Shown here one piece after another: positions 1 through 5,979 of a DNA stretch of 25,089 nucleotides. The translations under genes and the position numbers were made by a program. Under the pieces are notes generated by a model. The model saw nothing but the letters and a program-made list of their open reading frames with translations, ran no database searches and was not told the DNA's origin. Within the stretch, counting starts at the first letter, position 1. Every line of letters begins with the position of its first letter. Origin of the DNA: an uncultured Bacilli bacterium. Its GTDB lineage: Bacteria; Bacillota_I; Bacilli_A; RF39; UBA660. The DNA is taken from assembly GCA_947628075.1 (NCBI GenBank), contig CANQYF010000007.1:1-25089 (forward strand), in the 5' to 3' direction.

Positions 1-14
1 AATATAAAATAAAT

Positions 15-52
15 TTTGTTCAAGTTTCATGACTATGTGTGCCTTGAACAAA
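15..52. repeat. Perfect 10-bp inverted repeat upstream of first XRE gene
   Basis: TTTGTTCAAG (15-24) is exactly mirrored by CTTGAACAAA (43-52), with an 18-nt spacer. It lies 40 nt before the chosen start of the XRE regulator. It could be an operator for autoregulation or an RNA hairpin in the leader. The window begins too close upstream to place a promoter, so the two cannot be told apart. Confidence 0.5.
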
Positions 53-80
53 GTGAAAGGAATGTGTGGTTAGTATGAAA

Positions 81-362
81 GGAGCAAGAAATATGGATTT
101 AGAAAAAATAGGAAAATTTATTGCTGAATCAAGAAAAGCCAAAAATATTACTCAACAAGAATTAGCTGAAAAATTAGGCGTGTCAGATCGCACAATTGGT
201 AATTGGGAAAATGGTAGAAATATGCCCGATTTATCATTATTTAAACCATTATGTAATGAACTAGGTATCACTCTAAATGATTTAATGAGTGGAGAAAAGG
301 TTAAAGAAAAAGAATATCAAGAAAAGTTTGAAGAAAATATTGTAAGTACTATCGATTATTCT
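81..362 (+). repeat. Direct repeat, copy 1 (XRE head)
   Basis: About 280 bp from the ribosome site through codon 90 of the first XRE gene recur at 1979-2259. Over the first 84 codons there are six differences, all silent (Ser13, Ser48, Leu57, Leu64, Gly67, Lys69). The two genes diverge completely soon after. A one-base indel lies between the ribosome site and the ATG. Confidence 0.95.
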
Positions 363-803
363 ACTAAAAGAATAAATAAATATAATCAAGTTATTTCTTT
401 AATTTTAATCATATTTGGATTATTTGTTTCAATATCAGCAATAATGATTTTTCCTAGTGAAAGTAGTTGGGGTTCTATTTATTCTGTATTTGGTATAATA
501 ATTTTTATGATTGGTATTGCAAGAATCTTAAATACAATTAAATGGAGTAAACGATTACTTCTTATTATAGTAATTTTTACATTTTCAATAGGAATATTAT
601 TGTTTACAGATTATTTAAATGTAAAATTTAACCAAGAAGCCCCAATGTTTAGAACTACGACAAAGTATATTGGTAATGTAATTTATTATGATACATTATT
701 TTATGATGTTTATAGATGTAATTTTGATACTGATAATGAATATTGGGTGGTAGAGGCAAATAGCAAAAAGACAGATATTGATTTAATAAATTACTGCAAG
801 TAA
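93..803 (+). CDS. Membrane-anchored XRE-family transcriptional regulator, copy 1
   Basis: This is a one-component regulator of 236 residues: a cytoplasmic DNA-binding head joined to a membrane tail. The Cro/C1-type helix-turn-helix spans about residues 5-66, with TQQELAEKLGVSDRTIGNWENG covering helices 2-3 in its core. Three hydrophobic segments follow (about 100-120, 129-146, 154-172), then a tail of some 64 residues that I do not recognise. An ATG at 66 is possible, but the ATG at 93 has GGAG 8 nt upstream and matches the start of the second copy, so 93 is preferred. The signal sensed is unknown. The head is identical to that of the gene at 1990, so both should bind the same DNA site. A strong hairpin terminator follows. 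Confidence 0.85.
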   Translation: MDLEKIGKFIAESRKAKNITQQELAEKLGVSDRTIGNWENGRNMPDLSLFKPLCNELGITLNDLMSGEKVKEKEYQEKFEENIVSTIDYSTKRINKYNQVISLILIIFGLFVSISAIMIFPSESSWGSIYSVFGIIIFMIGIARILNTIKWSKRLLLIIVIFTFSIGILLFTDYLNVKFNQEAPMFRTTTKYIGNVIYYDTLFYDVYRCNFDTDNEYWVVEANSKKTDIDLINYCK

Positions 804-806
804 AGT

Positions 807-839
807 AAAAATAGCTAAAAATTCATTAGCTATTTTTTT
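807..839 (+). terminator. Rho-independent terminator after XRE copy 1
   Basis: ATAGCTAA (811-818) pairs with TTAGCTAT (826-833) around a 7-nt loop. Flanking A and T runs lengthen the stem, and a T tract follows. Confidence 0.85.
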
Positions 840-884
840 GTATAAGAAACCCCTCATATCAATTAGTTGGTGTATTTTATTCAA

Positions 885-893
885 TGTTATAAT
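885..893 (+). promoter_or_regulatory. Possible extended -10 element upstream of the BRO-N pseudogene
   Basis: TGTTATAAT fits an extended -10 sequence, but no good -35 lies at the right distance. The promoter at 920-948 is the better candidate for the same gene. Confidence 0.3.
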
Positions 894-919
894 ATTTTTT
901 ATTAAAATCAAAAAATATG

Positions 920-948
920 TTGCAAAACGTTTGTTTGTGCCGTATAAT
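920..948 (+). promoter_or_regulatory. SigA-type promoter with palindrome in the spacer
   Basis: TTGCAA (920-925), a 17-nt spacer and TATAAT (943-948) give a near-consensus vegetative promoter. The palindrome AAACGTTT (925-932) starts at the last base of the -35 box and lies in the spacer. That is a classic position for a repressor operator. The same 8-mer occurs upstream of the second XRE gene (1928-1935). Confidence 0.75.
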
Positions 949-973
949 AAAATCATAAAGGAGGGTTTTGAAT

Positions 974-1831
974 ATGAATCAAGATAAAATGCATTTAATA
1001 AATAAAATATTTAATAATGAAACTATAAGAACTATTTAGGATAAGCAAGCAGAAAAATATTATATTAGTGTTGTTGATATTGTAGGTATTGTTTCAGAAA
1101 GTAAAGATGGGAGAAAGTATTGGAATAAATTAAAACAACGTCTTAAAAAAGAAGGAAATGAGTCGGTGACAATTTGTCACCAACTGAAATTAAAATCTTC
1201 TGATGGAAAGTATTATAATACTGATGTAGTAGATATTGAAGGAATGTTTCGAATTATTGAATCTATTCCGAGTAAAAATGCCGAGCCAATTAAACAATGG
1301 TTAGCAAAACTAGGAAGTGAAAGAATTGATGAAGTTTTTGATCCATCAATCGCTGCCCAAAGAGCCATTGATTTATATAGATTTAAAGGTTATGATGAAC
1401 AATGGATAATTAAACGAATTAAAGGGATACAGGATCGAAAAAATCTTACAGATGTTTGGAAGGATGGAGGAATAACTGAAAATAAAGAATATGCTATTCT
1501 AACTAATGAAATATATAAAGAATGGTCGGGGATGATAGCAAGTGAATATAAATCATTTAAGGGCCTACGTAAAGAATCTTTAAGAGATAATATGACAGAT
1601 GTAGAAGTTCTTTTAACAGATTTAGGAGAAACGGCCGCAAGAGAACTTGCTAAAGAATACAAGCCTCAAGGATTAAGCCAAAATAAAGAAATTGCAAAAC
1701 GAGGTGGAAGAATTGCTAAAAATACTCGTGATAATTTAGAAAAAGAACTTCGTAAATCAGTAATTAGTAGTCAAAACAAATTGAATTATTATTATTTAGA
1801 TGAAAAAGAAAAATTGGAAAATAAAAAATAG
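974..1831 (+). pseudogene. BRO-N (phage antirepressor-type) protein, broken by an amber codon
   Basis: From the ATG at 974, with AAAGGAGGG 8 nt upstream, one frame runs to 1831 and is interrupted only by TAG at 1037-1039 (codon 22). The residues on either side, TIRTI and DKQAEKYYISVVDIV, fit the BRO-N pattern in which a Trp sits at the stop, so TGG to TAG is the simplest cause. Downstream the frame is intact: a BRO-N domain to about residue 105, then a C-terminal region with KEWSG and KGLRKESLRDNMTDVEVLL, both usual in Firmicute members. The whole frame would encode about 285 residues. No well-placed restart is seen between the stop and the conserved core, so a functional protein is unlikely unless the stop is read through. 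BRO-N proteins are common in phages and mobile DNA. Confidence 0.85.
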
Positions 1832-1926
1832 ATTTGCTAAATATTAGATTTTTATAAGACAAAAAACTGTTCATCTCGAAAAATAAATTGAAACAAAAAA
1901 TTAATATTATAAAATTGGTTACCCTT

Positions 1927-1936
1927 GAAACGTTTC
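1927..1936. promoter_or_regulatory. Palindrome GAAACGTTTC, candidate operator
   Basis: This perfect 10-bp palindrome lies 53 nt before the second XRE start. Its core AAACGTTT also occurs inside the BRO-N promoter at 925-932. I found only these two copies of the 8-mer by eye. The core by itself is expected about once by chance in DNA of this composition. Confidence 0.35.
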
Positions 1937-1978
1937 CTGTTAAATATGACTTTGAAATTATAAAATGTTGGCATGGGA

Positions 1979-2259
1979 GGAGCAAGAATATGGATTTAGA
2001 AAAAATAGGAAAATTTATTGCTGAATCTAGAAAAGCCAAAAATATTACTCAACAAGAATTAGCTGAAAAATTAGGCGTGTCAGATCGCACAATTGGTAAT
2101 TGGGAAAATGGTAGAAATATGCCCGATTTATCGTTATTTAAACCATTATGTAATGAATTAGGTATCACTCTAAATGATCTAATGAGTGGGGAAAAAGTTA
2201 AAGAAAAAGAATATCAAGAAAAGTTTGAAGAAAATATTGTAAATACTATTGATTATTCA
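1979..2259 (+). repeat. Direct repeat, copy 2 (XRE head)
   Basis: Second copy of the approximately 280-bp segment at 81-362. It includes the GGAGCAAG ribosome site and the complete HTH-coding region. The sequences become unrelated after about codon 97. Confidence 0.95.
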
Positions 2260-2853
2260 AATAAGAAAGTAAAAAAAGTTAAATTAATTTGCTTATTAGG
2301 TGCAATAAGTGTTGGCTTAATATTATTAATTATTTCTGTATTATTTGGAATTGATATTATAAGAATGAGAAATAATGAACTTGTATTATTTAGTACTTGG
2401 GGATTTAAGTATGCGCCACCGATAAATATAGACGATGTTAATATTGAAAATGTTATTAAAAACTATTTAATAAGTGAAGATGAAAAAAATAATTATTACG
2501 AAAACGAGAAATCTTTTGTGGCAATGAGAATTTATCTTATAACTGAAGATTTAAACAACAAATATTATGTTTATGCTTGGGTATTACAAGAAAAATATTA
2601 TTTAGAAAATAATGCATTAGTAAGGGATACTAGTACATCTATTCCTTATAAATTTGAATTAGTAAAAGAAGATAATAAATTCATTGTGAATGATTATGAT
2701 ATTCCTCGAGATGGTAGTTATTATGTTAAAGATATGAAACATATATTTCCTAATAGCGTATTAAGAGACATGGATAGTATTAATACGGATGGAACAATAG
2801 AAAGATTATCTTTAGAAATTCAAAATGAAGTTAATTTATATTTTCATAAATAA
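1990..2853 (+). CDS. Membrane-anchored XRE-family transcriptional regulator, copy 2
   Basis: This regulator has 287 residues. Residues 1-84, the XRE helix-turn-helix and a short linker, are identical to the protein at 93-803. The rest differs: a single hydrophobic segment at about 98-120, then about 165 residues that would lie outside the cell if the head is cytoplasmic. I do not recognise this outer domain; it is rich in Tyr, Asn and acidic residues. An earlier ATG at 1888 lacks a ribosome site, whereas GGGAGG precedes the ATG at 1990, so 1990 is chosen. The bile salt hydrolase gene starts 56 nt downstream and has its own promoter. No terminator is seen after this gene. Confidence 0.85.
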   Translation: MDLEKIGKFIAESRKAKNITQQELAEKLGVSDRTIGNWENGRNMPDLSLFKPLCNELGITLNDLMSGEKVKEKEYQEKFEENIVNTIDYSNKKVKKVKLICLLGAISVGLILLIISVLFGIDIIRMRNNELVLFSTWGFKYAPPINIDDVNIENVIKNYLISEDEKNNYYENEKSFVAMRIYLITEDLNNKYYVYAWVLQEKYYLENNALVRDTSTSIPYKFELVKEDNKFIVNDYDIPRDGSYYVKDMKHIFPNSVLRDMDSINTDGTIERLSLEIQNEVNLYFHK

Positions 2854-2859
2854 AATAAA

Positions 2860-2868
2860 TGGTATAAT
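2860..2868 (+). promoter_or_regulatory. Extended -10 promoter for the bile salt hydrolase
   Basis: TGGTATAAT is a perfect extended -10 (TGN plus TATAAT), 41 nt before the start codon. No clear -35 is visible, as is common for extended -10 promoters. Confidence 0.6.
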
Positions 2869-2909
2869 GTTTATGTAAGTTTTAAAGTACTGAAAGGTAG
2901 GTAATAAAT

Positions 2910-3884
2910 ATGTGTACAGCAATAACTTATCATACTAAAGATCATTATTTTGGAAGAAATTTAGATTTAGAATATTCTTATAAAGAAACAGTGACAATAA
3001 CGCCTAGAAATTATCCCTTTAATTTTCGAAAAGTAAACGCGATAAAGAGTCATTATGCTATAATTGGGATGGCTTATGTTAGTGATAATTATCCTTTATA
3101 TTATGATGCCATCAATGAAAAAGGAGTAGGTATGGCCGGACTAAATTTTCCTACAAATGCTTTTTATGGGGAAATAGAGAGTGCTAAAGACAATATTGCT
3201 CCTTTCGAATTTATTCCTTGGATATTATCTCAATGTGCTAATTTAGATGAAGTTAAAAAATTATTAGAGAATATAAATATTGCTAACATTAATTTTAGTG
3301 AAGATTTACCGGCATCACCACTACATTGGATAATTGCGGATAAAAATGCATCAATTACTGTAGAAAGTGTTAAAGATGGTCTAAAAATTTATGATAATCC
3401 AGTGGGAGTTTTAACTAATAATCCTACTTTTGATATTCATATGTTCAATTTAAATAATTATATGAGTTTATCAACCGAGCCACCAGTTAATAATTTTTCC
3501 AAAAACTTAAATTTTGATATCTATAGTCGGGGAATGGGAGCTTTAGGATTACCTGGAGACTTATCATCTGCTTCAAGATTTGTTAAAGCCACATTTACAA
3601 AAATGAATTCTCTATCTAAAGATACAGAATCTGCTAGTATTAGCCAATTTTTCCACATTTTATATTCTGTATATCAACAAAGAGGTTGTGTTCATATGGG
3701 TGATGATAAGTATGAAATTACTATCTATAGTTCTTGTTGTAATATGGATAAAGGTATATATTACTATACAACTTATGAAAATAGCGAGATAACTGGTATC
3801 AATATGTTTAATGAAGATTTAGATAGCAGTGAATTAATAAATTATGATTTAGTTAAAGATCAACAAATATTCATGCAAAACTAA
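2910..3884 (+). CDS. cbh: Choloylglycine hydrolase family protein (bile salt hydrolase)
   Basis: This 324-residue Ntn-hydrolase probably removes glycine or taurine from conjugated bile salts. It has no signal peptide and starts MCTA, so removal of Met1 would expose the nucleophile Cys2. Family residues are present: GRNLDLEYS (15-23, with Arg16 and Asp19), NEKGVGMAGLNFP (69-81, with Asn79), VLTNNPTFD (167-175) and the GLPGDLSSASRF stretch ending near 224 (Arg223). Length and motif order match clostridial and lactobacillar bile salt hydrolases closely. A penicillin V acylase-type activity cannot be excluded from sequence alone. The ribosome site is AAAGGTAGG. The gene is monocistronic, between its own promoter and a hairpin terminator. 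It supports a gut habitat. Confidence 0.9.
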   Translation: MCTAITYHTKDHYFGRNLDLEYSYKETVTITPRNYPFNFRKVNAIKSHYAIIGMAYVSDNYPLYYDAINEKGVGMAGLNFPTNAFYGEIESAKDNIAPFEFIPWILSQCANLDEVKKLLENINIANINFSEDLPASPLHWIIADKNASITVESVKDGLKIYDNPVGVLTNNPTFDIHMFNLNNYMSLSTEPPVNNFSKNLNFDIYSRGMGALGLPGDLSSASRFVKATFTKMNSLSKDTESASISQFFHILYSVYQQRGCVHMGDDKYEITIYSSCCNMDKGIYYYTTYENSEITGINMFNEDLDSSELINYDLVKDQQIFMQN

Positions 3885-3896
3885 GTATTATATTTT

Positions 3897-3915
3897 AAGC
3901 CTTAAAGGCTTTTTT
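3897..3915 (+). terminator. Short hairpin terminator after bile salt hydrolase
   Basis: AAGCCT (3897-3902) pairs with AGGCTT (3906-3911) around a 3-nt loop, followed by a T tract. Confidence 0.65.
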
Positions 3916-3982
3916 AATTGCCTAAAAGTTTAGCATTTCTATTTCTTGAAAAACATATAAATTAATGAAAGGATTTTATTAA

Positions 3983-4372
3983 ATGAGTTGTCAAAAGAAT
4001 AATTCTTATATTACTAATTGTTATATACGAGGTCCTATTGGGCCCACTGGTCCGCAAGGAATCCCAGGGCCAATGCCAAGTTTTAAAATTAATAGTACTA
4101 AAACTGGGGAGCCTGGAACTGAAGCTTCTGTTTCTAATATTGGAAGTGATGGTAATATTCTTTTAGATTTTGTAATTCCATCTGGCATGCCTGGCCCAGA
4201 AGGTAAAATGGGTCCTACGGGACCTAAGGGTGAGCAGGGTATTCCGGGAGTAGCGGGTAAAGATGGTAAACCCGGTTTACCGGGGCCAATGGTTAGTCTT
4301 AAAATTGGTACAGTAACTAAAGGATTGGCAGGTACAGAGCCAATTGTAACAATAACTGAGGAGGATGATTAA
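3983..4372 (+). CDS. Collagen-like GXY protein, N-terminal part of an interrupted gene
   Basis: The product has 129 residues. After a short N-terminus (residues 1-16, two Cys) come collagen-like GXY triplets at about 17-31, a non-collagen module at about 33-67, a second GXY tract at about 68-103, and the first half of a second copy of the module. The module reads roughly K-I-x-T, then GxxGTE, then V, then LxFVIPxG. The frame stops at TAA 4370-4372 in the middle of module 2; the missing LNFVIPEG part begins two codons later in the same frame. This therefore looks like the front of one ancestral gene whose rear is the next entry. Such proteins occur on spores and cell surfaces of Firmicutes, where trimers form filaments; the location here is inference. 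AAAGGA precedes the start. Confidence 0.8.
   Translation: MSCQKNNSYITNCYIRGPIGPTGPQGIPGPMPSFKINSTKTGEPGTEASVSNIGSDGNILLDFVIPSGMPGPEGKMGPTGPKGEQGIPGVAGKDGKPGLPGPMVSLKIGTVTKGLAGTEPIVTITEEDD
4358..4364 (+). promoter_or_regulatory. Ribosome site inside the first collagen ORF, serving the second
   Basis: GAGGAGG, made by two Glu codons and a Gly-like overlap near the end of the first ORF, lies 11 nt before the ATG at 4376. It would allow ribosomes that stop at 4370-4372 to restart, so the two halves may be translationally coupled. Confidence 0.55.
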
Positions 4373-4375
4373 ATT

Positions 4376-4888
4376 ATGACTTATGCTCTTAATTTTGTTA
4401 TTCCAGAAGGTCCCACAGGCCCACAAGGACCTAAGGGTGAACAAGGAGCTAAAGGAGAAAATGGGACAACTGGTTTAAATGCTTATGGCGGATTATATAA
4501 TTCGGGAGGACAAATTAATTTAGGAATAAGTACATCCACAGTGGCAAATTTACCAAGTTCTTTACCTAATTATAATTTAAGTTATAATGGTAATAATGGT
4601 ATACTTATAGATGCCACTGGAACTTATGAAATCAGTTATCATTTATTATTTACCGTTTCTTATGCTACTAGAGTTACTATTAATATTAGAGAGAATGCTA
4701 ATAATATTCCTAATCTTGGTATTACAAAAGATTTAACCACAGGAACTGATTATTCTTATAGTGGCTCAACAATTGTAAAACTTAATGAGGGGGATATTAT
4801 TACAATGAATTTATTAGCCCAAGAATCTACTAATATAAATTTAAATAGTGGAAATGGTGCTAGTTTAATTGTCAAAAAAATTGATTAA
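4376..4888 (+). CDS. Collagen-like protein, C-terminal part with globular head
   Basis: The product has 170 residues, in the same frame as the preceding ORF and separated from it only by TAA-ATT. It opens with LNFVIPEG, which completes module 2 of the upstream ORF, continues with GXY triplets (about 12-34), and ends in a globular domain of about 130 residues rich in Asn, Thr and Gly. The AYGGLYNSG opening and beta-rich pattern resemble the C-terminal heads of BclA-type exosporium or surface collagen-like proteins (C1q/TNF-like fold). That assignment is by pattern, not by search. It may be made as a separate short protein through the internal ribosome site, or as a fusion if the stop is read through. 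Confidence 0.75.
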   Translation: MTYALNFVIPEGPTGPQGPKGEQGAKGENGTTGLNAYGGLYNSGGQINLGISTSTVANLPSSLPNYNLSYNGNNGILIDATGTYEISYHLLFTVSYATRVTINIRENANNIPNLGITKDLTTGTDYSYSGSTIVKLNEGDIITMNLLAQESTNINLNSGNGASLIVKKID

Positions 4889-4892
4889 AATA

Positions 4893-4901
4893 TGTTATAA
4901 T
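4893..4901 (+). promoter_or_regulatory. Extended -10 promoter for small membrane protein
   Basis: TGTTATAAT lies 28 nt before the start at 4929, directly after the collagen gene. No good -35 is visible. Confidence 0.5.
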
Positions 4902-4928
4902 TCTAATAGAAATATAGGAGAATTTATA

Positions 4929-5273
4929 ATGAAAAAAATATATGCAGTTAGACAAATGATTGTATCTTTGATAGTATTTTTATTTTTAATCGGAGTCATA
5001 TTTAAAAATCAATTGATGGGGAAAATAATAATTAGTCCTTTTTTAGTTTGTTCATTTGCTGTATTTGGTGAAAATTTATTTTTACTTTTAAATAAAGAAA
5101 AGATATCTATTATTTTTAAATATATCTTTCGTATAAGTTTTTTTACTTATGTTTTTGGCTTTTTAATTTATACAACATATTATGCTTTGGCAAATAAAAC
5201 TTACTGGCTTCTTTTAATCGTAGCTCTTTTTGTATTAGTAATAATAAACTTTTTTAAAAAATATAAAAAATAA
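4929..5273 (+). CDS. Small four-helix membrane protein, unknown function
   Basis: The product has 114 residues and is mostly hydrophobic, with about four membrane segments and a basic C-terminal end (FFKKYKK). I do not recognise the family and see no catalytic motif. The ATG at 4929 is chosen because ATAGGAG lies 8 nt upstream and a promoter-like TGTTATAAT lies just before; the upstream in-frame ATG at 4869 would start inside the collagen gene and before the -10. No terminator separates it from the next gene. Confidence 0.7.
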   Translation: MKKIYAVRQMIVSLIVFLFLIGVIFKNQLMGKIIISPFLVCSFAVFGENLFLLLNKEKISIIFKYIFRISFFTYVFGFLIYTTYYALANKTYWLLLIVALFVLVIINFFKKYKK

Positions 5274-5329
5274 TTTTATATAATTTAGAAATGAAATATG
5301 ATAAAATTAAACTAGAAAAGAGGAAAAAT

Positions 5330-5881
5330 ATGAGAAAAAATATTGCTGTAACCGAAGGAATATTTCCAATGCCAGTATTGTTAATTGCAACTTATAATGA
5401 AGATGGAAGTGTTAATGTTATGAATGCTGCATGGGGAACTATGTTAGAAAGAGATGAAGTTGTTTTAAATTTATCTGAAAATCATAAAACAGTTAAAAAC
5501 ATTAAAGAAAGAAGAGCTTTCACCATAAGTATTGCGGATAGTAAACACGTTGTGGAAGCCGATTATTTTGGAGTCGTATCTGGTAATGATAATCCTCATA
5601 AATTTGCGAAAAGTGGATTATCAATTAGTAAATCAGATAACGTTGATGCTCCCATTATTAATGAATTTCCATTATGTTTAGAATGTAAATTTATTGGAGT
5701 TAATGACTGTGGAGTTATAGGTAAAGTGGTTAATGTAAGTGCTGATGAAAATGTAATTACTGATAATAAAGTTGATATTAGTAAAGTTTCAGCAATTGCT
5801 TTTGATCCATATACACATGGCTATTATAAAATAACTGAACGAGTTGGTGATGCTTTTAAAGATGGCTTTAAACTTAAATGA
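5330..5881 (+). CDS. Flavin reductase-like (FMN-binding split barrel) protein
   Basis: The product has 183 residues and resembles the flavin reductase/flavoredoxin group that binds FMN in a split barrel and acts as an oxidoreductase. Visible features are the N-terminal PMPVLLIATYNEDGSVN stretch (about 14-28), NAAWGTM, LNLSENHKTVKNI, and the late FDPYTHGYYKI motif. Start choice: the ATG at 5330 has AGAGG 6 nt upstream, while the earlier ATG at 5291 has no ribosome site. The natural partner and substrate cannot be read from sequence. It ends in TGA, which shows that UGA is a stop in this organism. A T-rich run follows without a clear stem. Confidence 0.8.
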   Translation: MRKNIAVTEGIFPMPVLLIATYNEDGSVNVMNAAWGTMLERDEVVLNLSENHKTVKNIKERRAFTISIADSKHVVEADYFGVVSGNDNPHKFAKSGLSISKSDNVDAPIINEFPLCLECKFIGVNDCGVIGKVVNVSADENVITDNKVDISKVSAIAFDPYTHGYYKITERVGDAFKDGFKLK

Positions 5882-5927
5882 GCCTTCTTTTTTTATTAAT
5901 ATAATGAATATTAATCTTGTTCTTTAA

Positions 5928-5956
5928 TTGACAAAAGATAAGGGTAATTTTATAAT
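5928..5956 (+). promoter_or_regulatory. Perfect consensus SigA promoter of the glycosylation operon
   Basis: TTGACA (5928-5933), exactly 17 nt, then TATAAT (5951-5956): both boxes and the spacing match consensus. It lies 23 nt before the first gene of the three-gene glycosyltransferase operon. Confidence 0.9.
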
Positions 5957-5979
5957 TAATTTAAGGAAAGAAAGAGTTT

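Noticed and set aside
1037..1039. TAG recoded as an amino acid, as in some gut phages
   Set aside because: TAG is used as the ordinary stop of the same reading frame at 1829-1831 and of the ABC-2 permease at 17222-17224, so general recoding is unlikely.
1390..1662. Minus-strand open frame inside the BRO-N gene
   Set aside because: It lies opposite a recognisable conserved coding region, has no ribosome site and no family features.
1764..2039. Minus-strand open frame spanning the BRO-N end and XRE copy 2 start
   Set aside because: It runs antisense to two real genes and their intergenic region, with composition expected from AT-rich DNA.
81..2259. A prophage or insertion sequence bounded by the XRE direct repeats
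   Set aside because: No integrase, transposase, structural phage gene or terminal inverted repeat is present. The repeats are coding heads of two genes, so simple duplication is enough.
3983..4372. Repeat-rich stretch as a CRISPR array or minisatellite
   Set aside because: The repetition is the GXY codon pattern of a collagen-like protein, not spaced identical repeats. No CRISPR array or tRNA/rRNA gene was seen anywhere in the window.
5879..5881. Mycoplasma/Spiroplasma genetic code (UGA as Trp)
   Set aside because: The flavin reductase-like gene ends naturally at TGA at its expected length, and Trp is encoded by TGG throughout.
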